A stretch of 64,000 nucleotides of DNA, taken from contig CALULP010000009.1 in assembly GCA_944321495.1 (NCBI GenBank), positions 1 through 64,000 of the forward strand, in the 5' to 3' direction. Each line of letters begins with the position of its first letter. Positions within the stretch are counted from its first letter, which is position 1. The position numbers were made by a program, and so were the translations under genes. The DNA comes from an uncultured Bacteroides sp. (GTDB taxonomy: Bacteria > Bacteroidota > Bacteroidia > Bacteroidales > Bacteroidaceae). The notes beneath the pieces are model-generated. The model saw nothing but the letters and a program-made list of their open reading frames with translations, had not been told where the DNA came from and made no database searches. Below, piece by piece: positions 18,758 through 27,402 of this stretch.

Positions 18758-20908
18758 TTACTTGAACCGCGACGTGTCGACCCCCTCACGTTGCTTCTCC
18801 TTGTAGCCGCCGAACTTCCAGGTGAACGACACGCCAAGGGAACGGAAGCAGGAATAGTCGTTGGTGACCCACTGGCGGCCGTAGCGTATCTGCGGGTCGA
18901 TGCCTGCCGTCTGGAAGATGTCCTTGCACCAGGCGGAGAGGATGCAGTTCTTCGCGAAGGCATAGCGCAAAGTGAGGTCAAGGTTGCCGCTCGTGGGCAG
19001 GTCGAAAGTACCCTGTATGGCGCCCGTCTGACAGAAACCGTTGAGCGTAAGGCTCAAGTCGGGCTTAGTGGGTAACGTAAAGGTGGCGTTCAGCACGGCG
19101 ATGCCTGCCAGCGAGCGGCGGTCGAAAGGCAGGTCGTAGAAGTCGGAGTCCTTGTCGCGCATCCACATGCCTATCAGCGTAAGGCGCGAGTCGAGCCACT
19201 TGCCAGCCTTGAAGGGGACAGAGGCCTGCACGCCCGCCTGCTGGCGATAGTCGAAGTTAAGGAAGCGGTATATCTCCAACAACCGTTCGGGCGACTGATA
19301 AAGGGTCTGCACAGCGAAGTCCTTGTTGTGGTCGAACCACACGGCAAAGATGTACTTCGACTTCAGCACGTAGTTCAGCGCGATTTGATAATCCTTGGCA
19401 GGCTTCAGCAGCGGGTTGCCCTGTATCTCGGAATAACCGCCGCCCAAGTAGGACACGGCATTCTGCACCGCCCAATACTCCGGATATTCCTTGTCGCTGC
19501 TGAAGGACAGTTGCAGGATGTGGCTCCGGGAGGGCAGGTACGTCAGGTTCACCACGGGGTAGACGTCCCATTCGTTCCACACGGGCGTCTTGTAGCGCTC
19601 GGCAGCCAGCGAGGCATCCAGCATCCACTTCTCTCCAAACGACTTGTTGAAGCCGGCATAAAGGTTGAGTGTCTGCTCCCGTCGGCGCGAAGTCATGTCC
19701 GGCGGCAGTTCGCCCGTCAATTCTTCATTCTTCATTCCTTGTTCTTCATTATCGTAGTAGCGTTGGTAGGAGTTGTCCACGCTGGTGGTGTAGATGGCGC
19801 CGTAGTTCAGCCCCCACCCGTTCTTCAGCGAATGTTCCTGCGAGAGGTAGAACTTCCAGGCGTTGATGCGCTGCATGTCGGTGGTGTAGAAGTCCAGGCG
19901 CGTGCCCTCCATCTCGCTGGTGAGCTGCTGGTGGCCGGGGGTGCGATACCAGGTGAACTCAGCACCGGCCTTCAGCCCGATGGGGGCTTCGTAGTCCAGC
20001 CGGCCGTTGTGCAGCCACGAGGTGCTGCCGCTCAGGTTGGTGGCCGTCTGCGTGCCGGTGGTGTGCTGGTTGTAGTGGCTGGTGGAGTAGGTGCCGTTGT
20101 ACACGAAGGAGAGGGCATGACGGTCCCCTATGCGGTAGTCCGATCCGAGGCGGAAGCTGTGGGTGTGGCTGCGGCTGCGCCCCGTCTCGAAGTTCTCCAC
20201 GAGGACGGTCTCGTCCGTGGCCTCCTGCCAGTGGCGCGCCTCCTTGTGGGTGGTGTTGTAGCCCTTGCCGTGGTTGTGAGAGTAAAGAAAGTCGAGAGAG
20301 AGCCGACGACCATTATACAATAAGGAGGCGCGCTCCTGGAAGGAGGCTTCGTGCTGGTGGTTGTATTGCCCGTAGACCTCGCCCTGCACCGTGCCGGGGT
20401 CGCCTATGCGATGGCGCAGGCGCACGTCTATCATGGCGCCGCGCACCTGGTAGCGGGCCGGGGCGTTGTACATCACGTCCACGCGCTCTATGCGACTGGC
20501 GGGCATGGACTTCAGCAGGGCGTAGAGCTGCTCGGTGGTCATGTTGGTCACCTTGCCGTCCAGCACGATGGTCACTCCCCTTGCGCCGAGGCTCAGCCCG
20601 CCGTTCATCTCCGCCACGCCGGGCAGTTGCTTCAGGGCGTCGTAGATGTTGTCCACGGGCTTGCCCTCGATTATCCTTGGCAAGTCGTACTCCAATTTTC
20701 CGGCCAATGCCTTCACCACGGGGCGTTCGCCGGTCACCATCACTTCGGGCAGCGAGCGGTAGAGGCTGTCCATGTGGGCATCGCCCGTGATGATGCTGTC
20801 GGCCGAAAGGGTACGTTCGCTTTCAGCGGAAAAGTCATTGCCCGTTTGTTGGGCATAAAGGTTTGTGACACAGAATATGGCCACAAGAAACAAGACAAAA
20901 GATTTCAT
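18758..20908 (-). CDS. TonB-dependent-receptor-like outer membrane barrel protein
   Basis: This 716-residue protein has a signal peptide (MKSFVLFLVAIFCVTNLYAQ), a plug-like domain about residues 60-155 (VDNIYDALKQLPGV ... GVTIVLDGKVTNM ... SMPASRIERVDVMYNAPARY) and a long beta-barrel of the OMP_b-brl_3 type. No carboxypeptidase-like N-terminal domain is seen, so it is not a classic SusC. The start is set at MKSFVL, where the signal peptide begins. It is divergent from the two-component system at 21.1-23.5 kb, which suggests regulation by it (inference). The ligand is unknown. Confidence 0.85.
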   Translation of the reverse strand: MKSFVLFLVAIFCVTNLYAQQTGNDFSAESERTLSADSIITGDAHMDSLYRSLPEVMVTGERPVVKALAGKLEYDLPRIIEGKPVDNIYDALKQLPGVAEMNGGLSLGARGVTIVLDGKVTNMTTEQLYALLKSMPASRIERVDVMYNAPARYQVRGAMIDVRLRHRIGDPGTVQGEVYGQYNHQHEASFQERASLLYNGRRLSLDFLYSHNHGKGYNTTHKEARHWQEATDETVLVENFETGRSRSHTHSFRLGSDYRIGDRHALSFVYNGTYSTSHYNQHTTGTQTATNLSGSTSWLHNGRLDYEAPIGLKAGAEFTWYRTPGHQQLTSEMEGTRLDFYTTDMQRINAWKFYLSQEHSLKNGWGLNYGAIYTTSVDNSYQRYYDNEEQGMKNEELTGELPPDMTSRRREQTLNLYAGFNKSFGEKWMLDASLAAERYKTPVWNEWDVYPVVNLTYLPSRSHILQLSFSSDKEYPEYWAVQNAVSYLGGGYSEIQGNPLLKPAKDYQIALNYVLKSKYIFAVWFDHNKDFAVQTLYQSPERLLEIYRFLNFDYRQQAGVQASVPFKAGKWLDSRLTLIGMWMRDKDSDFYDLPFDRRSLAGIAVLNATFTLPTKPDLSLTLNGFCQTGAIQGTFDLPTSGNLDLTLRYAFAKNCILSAWCKDIFQTAGIDPQIRYGRQWVTNDYSCFRSLGVSFTWKFGGYKEKQREGVDTSRFK

Positions 20909-20946
20909 GCTTTCTATAAGTTTTAAATTCATAAATGATAATCCGT

Positions 20947-20981
20947 CCATCACTCATCACTAACCGTTAATTGTTAAACCC
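20947..20981. repeat. 7-bp periodic repeat, locus L'
   Basis: CCATCAC, TCATCAC, TAACCGT, TAATTGT and TAAACCC follow in register. The same heptamer type recurs at 33099-33144. It lies between the receptor start codon and its likely promoter, so it may be in the leader. Confidence 0.5.
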
Positions 20982-21000
20982 GATTTCCTTTTTTCCGCTG

Positions 21001-21008
21001 CAAAGATG
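21001..21008 (-). promoter_or_regulatory. possible -7 box for the receptor gene
   Basis: CATCTTTG on the minus strand is one base off TAnnTTTG. Its use would give a leader of about 85 nt. Confidence 0.4.
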
Positions 21009-21033
21009 GGCAGAAGCCTAAAAAACACCGGCA

Positions 21034-21088
21034 TCTTACGCCTTATGCAGTCTTACCGGAAGTGTTATTTAGTCTTATCACCTCTTAC
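21034..21088 (+). promoter_or_regulatory. TCTTAC direct repeats between divergent genes
   Basis: TCTTAC or TCTTAT occurs at 21034, 21051, 21073 and 21083, with CCTTAT at 21041. The spacings 22 and 10 place the last three on nearly the same helical face, as expected for OmpR-family regulator half sites. The block lies between the receptor promoter and the kinase promoter. Confidence 0.5.
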
Positions 21089-21106
21089 ACATAGGCTTGA
21101 AACGAC

Positions 21107-21114
21107 TATCTTTG
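21107..21114 (+). promoter_or_regulatory. -7 promoter box for the sensor kinase gene
   Basis: TATCTTTG ends only 8 bp before the kinase ATG, so the mRNA would be leaderless or almost so. Confidence 0.65.
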
Positions 21115-21122
21115 CCCCCGTT

Positions 21123-22628
21123 ATGAAGCTACCCTCGAAATACATCGCCCTCGTGGTCATCCTCTCCCTCACGGCCATCTTCGCCTACCAGACCTACTGG
21201 CTGGTGAACCTCTACCACACGCAGCGCCTGGCGGCGGAGCACGACATCACGGAAGCCATGCGCCTGAGCGACTACAACGAACTCATCCTGCGCATCGAAC
21301 AGTTGCAACAGGACTCTATCGAACATGGCGAGGTGTCCGTTTCCGCCGGATATGACAACAACACCCCCTACGTGCAAAGCCGCACCATCACCACCGAGCA
21401 ACGCGGGGACTCCACCATCATCAGCCTGCAGCAACGGGAGGTGAAAGACTCCGCCGACATCCATCCGTCACTACACACGGATGACATGAGCTTCCTCTTC
21501 GGGCGCAAGAACACCATGCAAGAGCTGGCAGGCTACTTCCAGCGGGGACTGCATGCGGGGCTGGACGCACTGAACGACCCGGACTTCCAGACCTACGACA
21601 GCCTGCTGCACGACGAACTGCGGCGTTCGGAACTCTACATCCCCTACCGGCTGACGTACCTGCACCGCGGCGATACGGTCGGTTCCTCCTACACCTACAT
21701 CGACACGCTGGACGTGCGGGGCACGGCAAAGTATGTCCCCTCCGCCCGGGCCAAGACCTACGAATACAACTACGACCTGCACGGCAAGTGGCTCTACCAG
21801 CTCACCACGGAGCCCGTGAGCGGACTGGTGCTCCGGCAGATGGCGGGCATACTCGCCACCTCGGCCTGCATCCTGCTCATCCTGGGCTTCGCTTTCTGGT
21901 ACCTCATCCGCACCCTGCTGCGCCAACGCACGCTGGAGGAGATGAAGGACGACTTCACCAACAACATCACCCACGAGCTGAAGACGCCCATCGCCGTGGC
22001 CTACGCTGCAAATGATGCCCTGTTGAACTTCGGCAAAGATGCCGACGAGGAGAAACGCAAACGCTACCTCCGCATCTGCCAGGAGCAACTGGACCGCCTG
22101 GGCGGACTGGTGGAACAGATACTCGGCATGTCGATGGAGCGGCGCAAGACCTTCACTTTGCACCCCACGACCTTTCCCGTGGGCGAAGTAATACGCCCCC
22201 TCATTGAGCAACACAAGCTGAAAGCCGGCAAACCCGTGGACATCGGCCTGCACCTCGAACCACCCACACTGGCAGTGACCGCCGACCGCACGCACTTTGC
22301 CAACATCGTGAGCAACCTGCTGGACAATGCCATCAAATACTCGCCCGGCCGGGCACAGGTGGACATCCGTTGCCGGAGGGAAAGTAATACCTTCCTCCTC
22401 GTCGTGCAAGACCAAGGCATCGGCATCGCCAAGGAAAGGCAAAGCCATGTGTTCGACAAGTTCTACCGCGTGCCTACAGGCAACCTGCACGATGTGAAGG
22501 GCTACGGCCTCGGCTTATTTTACGTGAAGACCATGGTAGAGAAGCACGGCGGCACGGTGGAGGTAAAAAGTGAGCCGGGAAAAGGAAGCGAATTCACGAT
22601 TAAATTAGTTGACAAGGAGACAAGTTAA
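21123..22628 (+). CDS. two-component sensor histidine kinase
   Basis: This 501-residue kinase has a membrane segment at residues 7-25, a periplasmic sensor region to about 235, a second membrane segment near 240-262 (ILATSACILLILGFAFWYLI) and a cytosolic kinase core. The phosphorylated histidine is H284 in the motif NNITHELKTPIAV. The N box (NIVSNLLDNAIKYS), G1 (DQGIGIAKE) and G2 (GYGLGLFYVKTMVEKHGG) are intact. It pairs with the following OmpR-type regulator and resembles RprX/RprY pairs of Bacteroides. The ATG at 21123 is chosen because it follows the promoter. Confidence 0.92.
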   Translation: MKLPSKYIALVVILSLTAIFAYQTYWLVNLYHTQRLAAEHDITEAMRLSDYNELILRIEQLQQDSIEHGEVSVSAGYDNNTPYVQSRTITTEQRGDSTIISLQQREVKDSADIHPSLHTDDMSFLFGRKNTMQELAGYFQRGLHAGLDALNDPDFQTYDSLLHDELRRSELYIPYRLTYLHRGDTVGSSYTYIDTLDVRGTAKYVPSARAKTYEYNYDLHGKWLYQLTTEPVSGLVLRQMAGILATSACILLILGFAFWYLIRTLLRQRTLEEMKDDFTNNITHELKTPIAVAYAANDALLNFGKDADEEKRKRYLRICQEQLDRLGGLVEQILGMSMERRKTFTLHPTTFPVGEVIRPLIEQHKLKAGKPVDIGLHLEPPTLAVTADRTHFANIVSNLLDNAIKYSPGRAQVDIRCRRESNTFLLVVQDQGIGIAKERQSHVFDKFYRVPTGNLHDVKGYGLGLFYVKTMVEKHGGTVEVKSEPGKGSEFTIKLVDKETS

Positions 22629-22789
22629 CAAGGGGACAAGAAAATAAGGTAACAAGTTAACAAGGAAACAAGTAGACAGGAGATTGATTTATCACCTACA
22701 TAGCCTCGTTAACTTATCAATTTATCAACTTATTAACTTATTAACTTGTCAACTCGTTAACTCGTTAACTCGTCAACTTATCAACTTAT
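22605..22789. repeat. 8-bp octamer array in inverted orientation, locus G
   Basis: The left arm (about 22605-22680) repeats octamers such as TTAACAAG, GGGACAAG, GTAACAAG and GAAACAAG. The right arm (about 22706-22786) repeats the inverse, CTCGTTAA, CTTATCAA, CTTATTAA and CTTGTCAA, in at least ten units. A 25-bp spacer separates them. The left arm encodes the last residues of the kinase and the right arm runs into the ATG of the regulator. The whole junction could fold into one long imperfect hairpin. Confidence 0.8.
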
Positions 22790-23504
22790 GGAACCGATAA
22801 ACGTATTATTAGTAGAAGACGAAGCCACCCTCGCCATGATTATCAAGGACACGCTGGAGGGACAGGGCTTCCGCATCCGCCTGGCGGGAAATGGCGAGGA
22901 GGGATTGCGCCTTTTCTTTGAAGAGAAACCCGATGTGCTGGTGGCGGACGTGATGATGCCCCGCATGGACGGCTTCGAAATGGTGCGCCGCATCCGCAAG
23001 ACGGACACGCGCACACCGGTGCTTTTCCTCACCGCCCGCTCGGCCATGAACGACGTGGTGGAAGGCTTCGAAATAGGAGGCAACGACTACCTGAAGAAAC
23101 CTTTCGGCATGCAAGAGTTAATGGTACGCATCAAAGCCCTGCTGGGACGCGCCGCCCGGCAAACGCCCGAAGACAAGACAACGGACATGACTACCTTCGA
23201 AATAGGCGATTACCGCTTCGATGCCACTGCACAACGCTTGGCCTACAACGGCAGGGAAACCGAGCTTTCCCACCGCGAAAGCGAAATACTCAGACGGCTT
23301 TGCGAACACAAAGACAACGTGACGGACATGCGGCAGATGCTGCTCGACCTGTGGGGCGACGACTCTTTCTTCAACCAACGAAGCCTGCACGTGTTCATCA
23401 CCAAGTTAAGGCACAAACTGGCCAAAGATGAACGCATACGCATTGTCAATGTGCGGGGCATAGGGTACAAATTAATTGTGGACACGACAACCCTAAACGG
23501 ATAA
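22788..23504 (+). CDS. OmpR-family response regulator
   Basis: This 238-residue regulator has a receiver domain (residues 1-120) with phospho-acceptor D54 in DVLVADVMMPRMDG and a switch lysine in YLKKPFG, followed by a winged-helix DNA-binding domain (about 135-232) ending in RIVNVRGIGYKLIV. It is the partner of the upstream kinase. No Shine-Dalgarno sequence is visible; the start lies at the edge of the octamer array, which may affect its translation. Confidence 0.94.
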   Translation: MEPINVLLVEDEATLAMIIKDTLEGQGFRIRLAGNGEEGLRLFFEEKPDVLVADVMMPRMDGFEMVRRIRKTDTRTPVLFLTARSAMNDVVEGFEIGGNDYLKKPFGMQELMVRIKALLGRAARQTPEDKTTDMTTFEIGDYRFDATAQRLAYNGRETELSHRESEILRRLCEHKDNVTDMRQMLLDLWGDDSFFNQRSLHVFITKLRHKLAKDERIRIVNVRGIGYKLIVDTTTLNG

Positions 23505-23535
23505 GACGGAAGCCTGCTCATATTGATGCTAACGT

Positions 23536-24309
23536 TCAATCACATTTCTCCGTCAGGTATTTCCAGTAGCGGACAGGCATATCTTGGCGTTGTTTCCGCG
23601 GATTGCGCCGCTCTTTGATGGCAATGGCCTTGAAGTATGTTTTCCACAGGGCTTGGTACAGTTTCTCGTCTTTATCCATCCGTTCATCATCCAACCTGCC
23701 GGTAGACAAGGGAGAACCAGGGACAGTTTCCTCAAAGCTGACCTGACGCACTTCACACAAATCATAGTAGAAACCATACCCCCTCCCCACATCGTAGAGA
23801 AGCCAACGCTGGTCGGCAAAACGTTCTTTAAAGTGGCTTATCACCAAGGGAAGCGCATTCTTCTCTGGCTCTACGGCAGCGAAGTAAGTACCGTCGGCCA
23901 TCTTCTGGAAACGGACGAACTGCAACAGGCGCAAGCGCTCCCAATCTACCCGCTTCCACATGCGCGAAAACGCCAACACATCGGCATCCCCGAAATTGGT
24001 TTCTATGGAACGCGGGGCATCCACCGCCTTGCGGATATAACGGAACAACAAGGAAGGGGTTTCCGCTTCCTCTGCAAGCCAACATTGCGCCAAGGCACGC
24101 AGAGCAGAAGGTGAAAGTTTCTTCTGCAAACCGCGCCACACACGCCCGGCTTTAACCTCGTCCGTGATTACGGTAAAGGCCTCCTCATGAAACAGGGGCA
24201 ACGCCGCCCCCTCAGGCAACAGTTCGTCGGGAAACGTGTGACGGGCATAAGCCTCGAACACCGCAGTCAGCAGTCCCTCAAAGGTATTGTCGAAATAAAA
24301 CAAGTTCAT
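23536..24309 (-). CDS. TIGR03915-type putative DNA metabolism protein
   Basis: This 257-residue protein begins NLFYFDNTFEGLLTAVFEAY, the hallmark of the TIGR03915 family, which is always encoded beside a radical-SAM protein and is linked to uracil-DNA glycosylase folds. Biochemical function is unknown; DNA repair is inferred from partners. Its ATG overlaps the stop of the upstream radical-SAM gene by 4 bp, so the two are translationally coupled and probably form a complex. Confidence 0.85.
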   Translation of the reverse strand: MNLFYFDNTFEGLLTAVFEAYARHTFPDELLPEGAALPLFHEEAFTVITDEVKAGRVWRGLQKKLSPSALRALAQCWLAEEAETPSLLFRYIRKAVDAPRSIETNFGDADVLAFSRMWKRVDWERLRLLQFVRFQKMADGTYFAAVEPEKNALPLVISHFKERFADQRWLLYDVGRGYGFYYDLCEVRQVSFEETVPGSPLSTGRLDDERMDKDEKLYQALWKTYFKAIAIKERRNPRKQRQDMPVRYWKYLTEKCD

Positions 24310-25580
24310 CCTCCCTCTCCTCCTCCAAAGTCAAAGGACAACTGGCGCCCGTCCGTTTTCTTTCCCTGCCTTGGCACCAGCAGGTCGCGCACCCGCCGGG
24401 GTGTCAGTTCATGCACCGTAAGCATAGGCAATTCACTGCACGTAATGAAGTATTGCGCTTTCTTCATCACGACACCCATCTTTTTCAGTTGGTAAAAGCC
24501 AAGACGTGAAAAACGGCGGGAAGCCACAATCAGCCGGGCAGACTTTATGCCGATGCCCGGCACCCGCATCAGCATTTCGTAATCGGCACGGTTCACATCC
24601 ACCGGGAACTGCTCGGGATGCCGCAACGCCCATGCCAGCTTAGGGTCGACCTCCAAATCCAGGTTCGGATAAGCATCGTCCACTATCTCCTCCACTTTAA
24701 ACTGATAAAAGCGCAACAGCCAATCGGCCTGGTACAGACGATTTTCCCTTACCAGCGGAGGCTGTTTCAATGCCGGCAAACGGGTATCGTATGCATTGAC
24801 CGATACATAGCCTGAATAATACACACGTTTCATGGAGGAACCGCGATACAATGCTGATGACAAGCCCAGAATATCCTGGTCCGTATCCGGAGTGGCGCCA
24901 ACAATCATCTGGGTGCTCTGCCCGGCGGGCGCAAAACGGGGGGCATGACGGAAATGCTTCCGTTCCTCCGCATTCTCCAGCATGCCCTGCTGAATGTAAC
25001 GCATCGGGGCAAACACACTTTGATGGTCTTTTTCGGGAGCCAAGCGTTTCAGGCTCTCTTCTTTCGGAATCTCCACGTTGACGCTCAGGCGGTCGGCATA
25101 CAGCCCGGCCTCCCGCAGCAGTTCGCTGCTGGCTCCCGGAATGGTTTTCAGATGGATATATCCGTTGAAGCGGTGAACGGTACGCAAATCTTTTGCCACC
25201 CGCACCAGGCGTTCCATGGTATAGTCTGGATTGCGTACCACACCACTGCTCAAAAAAAGTCCTTCGATGTAATTACGCCGGTAGAACTCGATGGTCAGTT
25301 CCACCAGTTCACTGACAGAAAACGTGGCACGCGGCACATCGTTGGAACGCCGGTTGATGCAATACGCGCAATCGTACAGGCAATGGTTGGTGAGCATCGT
25401 CTTCAGCAAAGAGATGCAACGCCCGTCGTCCGCAAAGCTATGGCAGATGCCCCAGCCTCCAACAGTATTGCCCAGCATGCCCTCTTTGCCGCCGCGCACC
25501 GTTCCACTGGAAGAACAAGAGACATCATACTTTGCCGACTCTGCCAATATCTTCAGCTTATCCAGGACCTTATCATTCAT
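24306..25580 (-). CDS. radical SAM protein, putative DNA modification/repair (TIGR03916-type)
   Basis: This 424-residue protein binds a 4Fe-4S cluster through C67, C71 and C74 (CLYDCAYC) and belongs to the radical-SAM family associated with UDG-type DNA repair. A helix-hairpin-helix DNA-binding region follows (NRADYEMLMRVPGIGIKSARLIV, about residues 330-355). The C terminus carries RQLSFDF, which closely resembles the beta-clamp motif QLSFEF at the end of DinB in this window. It forms an operon with the TIGR03915 gene. The reaction is unknown. Confidence 0.88.
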   Translation of the reverse strand: MNDKVLDKLKILAESAKYDVSCSSSGTVRGGKEGMLGNTVGGWGICHSFADDGRCISLLKTMLTNHCLYDCAYCINRRSNDVPRATFSVSELVELTIEFYRRNYIEGLFLSSGVVRNPDYTMERLVRVAKDLRTVHRFNGYIHLKTIPGASSELLREAGLYADRLSVNVEIPKEESLKRLAPEKDHQSVFAPMRYIQQGMLENAEERKHFRHAPRFAPAGQSTQMIVGATPDTDQDILGLSSALYRGSSMKRVYYSGYVSVNAYDTRLPALKQPPLVRENRLYQADWLLRFYQFKVEEIVDDAYPNLDLEVDPKLAWALRHPEQFPVDVNRADYEMLMRVPGIGIKSARLIVASRRFSRLGFYQLKKMGVVMKKAQYFITCSELPMLTVHELTPRRVRDLLVPRQGKKTDGRQLSFDFGGGEGG

Positions 25581-25600
25581 AACACCCTTTCATCTTTCCG

Positions 25601-25630
25601 GAGAAAAAAAAAGACCACCCTGCGGCAGTC
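25601..25630 (-). terminator. terminator of the H1-like gene
   Basis: On the minus strand GACTGCC pairs with GGTGGTC through two G.T pairs around a GCAG loop, followed by nine T residues. Confidence 0.75.
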
Positions 25631-25659
25631 CTTTTTCCTCCAAGAGAAAACGATTTCCC

Positions 25660-25836
25660 TTAGTTCTTGGCAGCTTCCAAAGATGCCTTGCGGAAAGCTT
25701 TCATGGCTTTCTCAATTTCCAACGAAGCCTTACGGGCACGAGTACCGGCAGCTTTGTTTCCATTTTCCAACTGAGCCTTGGCATCTTTTTCAAAACCTGC
25801 ATAGAGGTCAGCAACTTTTTCAATTAACTCTTTCAT
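25660..25836 (-). CDS. histone H1-like DNA-binding protein
   Basis: This 58-residue gene begins MKELIEKVADLYAGFEKDAK and continues with AGTRARKASLEIEKAMKAFRK, ending ASLEAAKN. The lysine/alanine-rich helical composition matches the small H1-like (Hc1-type) proteins that are abundant in Bacteroides nucleoids. It has a consensus promoter 35 bp upstream and a strong terminator, so it is an independent gene. Confidence 0.88.
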   Translation of the reverse strand: MKELIEKVADLYAGFEKDAKAQLENGNKAAGTRARKASLEIEKAMKAFRKASLEAAKN

Positions 25837-25870
25837 AATTTATGGATTGATTTGATTAATTATAGCGGGA

Positions 25871-25878
25871 CAAAAATA
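25871..25878 (-). promoter_or_regulatory. -7 promoter box for the H1-like gene
   Basis: TATTTTTG on the minus strand matches TAnnTTTG. Confidence 0.65.
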
Positions 25879-25973
25879 CACTCTTTCTTGAAATAAACGC
25901 AGTAAAACACTCTTTTTTTTGTTCTTAAAGCCAAAAATAGTCAGAAAAAAGAGATTAGGCACATTTTTTAGCC

Positions 25974-25981
25974 TACTTTTG
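25974..25981 (+). promoter_or_regulatory. -7 promoter box for the AlbA-domain gene
   Basis: TACTTTTG ends 5 bp before the ATG, so transcription should begin at or next to the start codon. Confidence 0.65.
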
Positions 25982-25986
25982 CACCC

Positions 25987-26631
25987 ATGAAACCCATTAC
26001 AGACACCACTTATATACATGCCCTCATAGCCGAAGGGGAACACCAGCAGCAAGATTTCAAGTTTGAAATATCCGACGCACGCAAAATTGCCAAGACACTC
26101 TCCGCGTTCGCCAATACCCACGGGGGAAGGCTGCTTATCGGCGTAAAAGACAACGGAAAGATAGCCGGCGTCCGCTCCGAGGAAGAACAGTACATGATAG
26201 AAGCCGCCGCCCGTATGTATTGCCATCCGGAAATAAGCTACCACACACAGGTTTACCAGGTAGAAGGGCGAAACATCCTCATCGCACACATTGACGAAAG
26301 CCCCCGGAAACCCGTCTACGCACGCGATGAAAGCGGACGCGACCTTGCCTATCTGCGCATCAAGGACGAAAATATACTGGCTACCCCCGTCCACCTACGC
26401 GTATGGCAACAAGACGGAAATCCGGAAGGCGGGTACATGCCGTTTACCGAACGGGAGCAACTGCTGCTCAACCAACTGGCTGAAAACGGAAGTCTGTCGC
26501 TGAACAAATGCTGCAAACAGACACGGCTGCCCCGCCGCACCGTGGAAAACCTGCTGGCACAATTTATCCGCTACGGCCTGGTGGAAACCCTGTTCGAAGG
26601 ACACCACTTCCTCTTCCGCCTGAAACCATGA
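25987..26631 (+). CDS. AlbA_2/Schlafen-type putative DNA-binding protein with winged helix
   Basis: This 214-residue protein has an N-terminal AlbA_2 (divergent AAA-4) domain, about residues 10-130, with the family motifs EGEHQQQDFKFEISDARKIAK, ANTHGGRLLIGVKDNGKIAGV and a strand ending VYARDESGRDLAYLRI. A C-terminal winged-helix region (about 145-210) with EREQLLLNQLAENGSLSL follows. Such proteins are generally considered transcription regulators, but targets are unknown. The mRNA appears leaderless. Confidence 0.82.
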   Translation: MKPITDTTYIHALIAEGEHQQQDFKFEISDARKIAKTLSAFANTHGGRLLIGVKDNGKIAGVRSEEEQYMIEAAARMYCHPEISYHTQVYQVEGRNILIAHIDESPRKPVYARDESGRDLAYLRIKDENILATPVHLRVWQQDGNPEGGYMPFTEREQLLLNQLAENGSLSLNKCCKQTRLPRRTVENLLAQFIRYGLVETLFEGHHFLFRLKP

Positions 26632-26687
26632 GCACATGCACACGCAACTTCTGATGCTTTCCACTTGACACAAAACAACTTATTTCG

Positions 26688-26695
26688 TACTTTTG
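26688..26695 (+). promoter_or_regulatory. -7 promoter box upstream of the gene at 26748
   Basis: TACTTTTG matches TAnnTTTG; the leader would be about 45 nt. Confidence 0.65.
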
Positions 26696-26747
26696 CCGCG
26701 AAATAAGCGAATTTCCTAACAAAAACAACCTTATAAAACATCATCCT

Positions 26748-27383
26748 ATGGGATTATTTGCCAAATTATTCAACAAAAAAACAGAAACAGCCTCTTCCAA
26801 AAACATGGAAGACTTCATTTCACTGACACGCGTCTACTTCCAGTCAGTAATGGCCGTTAACCTGGGTATCACGAACATACGCTTCATCCCCGATGTGGCA
26901 AACTTCAAACACCTGTTCAAGATTCCTACCGTAGGCGGACGGCTGGGACAAGGCGAAAAAGCCGCATCACGCAAAATGCTGATGCAGGACTACGGAATCA
27001 GTGAAAACTTCTTCAAAGAAATCGATGCGTCCATCAAAAAACATTGCCGTACACAAAACGATATCCAAGGCTACCTGTTCATGTACCAAGGATTCTCCAA
27101 CGACCTGATGATGCTGATGGGAAACCTGATGCAATGGAAGTTCCGCGTACCCTCCATCTTCAAGAACACACTGCGCGCCATGACCGAAAAAACCGTGCAT
27201 GAAATATGTACCCGCGCCGTCTGGAAGAAAGATGACGTACACAAGACGGCCATGGCTGTACGCCAATACAAAGAACGCCTGGGGTACTCCGAGCAATGGA
27301 TGACGGAATACGTGTACAACGTCGTCATGCTGGCAAAGAAAGAACCCAAACCCAAGGCTGAAGATAATGTAGCCAAGAAATAA
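26748..27383 (+). CDS. conserved hypothetical protein
   Basis: This 211-residue soluble protein is not recognised as any named family. It starts MGLFAKLFNKKTETA, then runs as a mainly helical domain without signal peptide or membrane segments, and ends in a lysine/proline-rich tail (KKEPKPKAEDNVAKK). It has its own promoter and lies 19 bp before the glycosylase gene, so the two are probably cotranscribed. Confidence 0.7.
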   Translation: MGLFAKLFNKKTETASSKNMEDFISLTRVYFQSVMAVNLGITNIRFIPDVANFKHLFKIPTVGGRLGQGEKAASRKMLMQDYGISENFFKEIDASIKKHCRTQNDIQGYLFMYQGFSNDLMMLMGNLMQWKFRVPSIFKNTLRAMTEKTVHEICTRAVWKKDDVHKTAMAVRQYKERLGYSEQWMTEYVYNVVMLAKKEPKPKAEDNVAKK

Positions 27384-27402
27384 CAACCTGATAAAAAATG
27401 AC

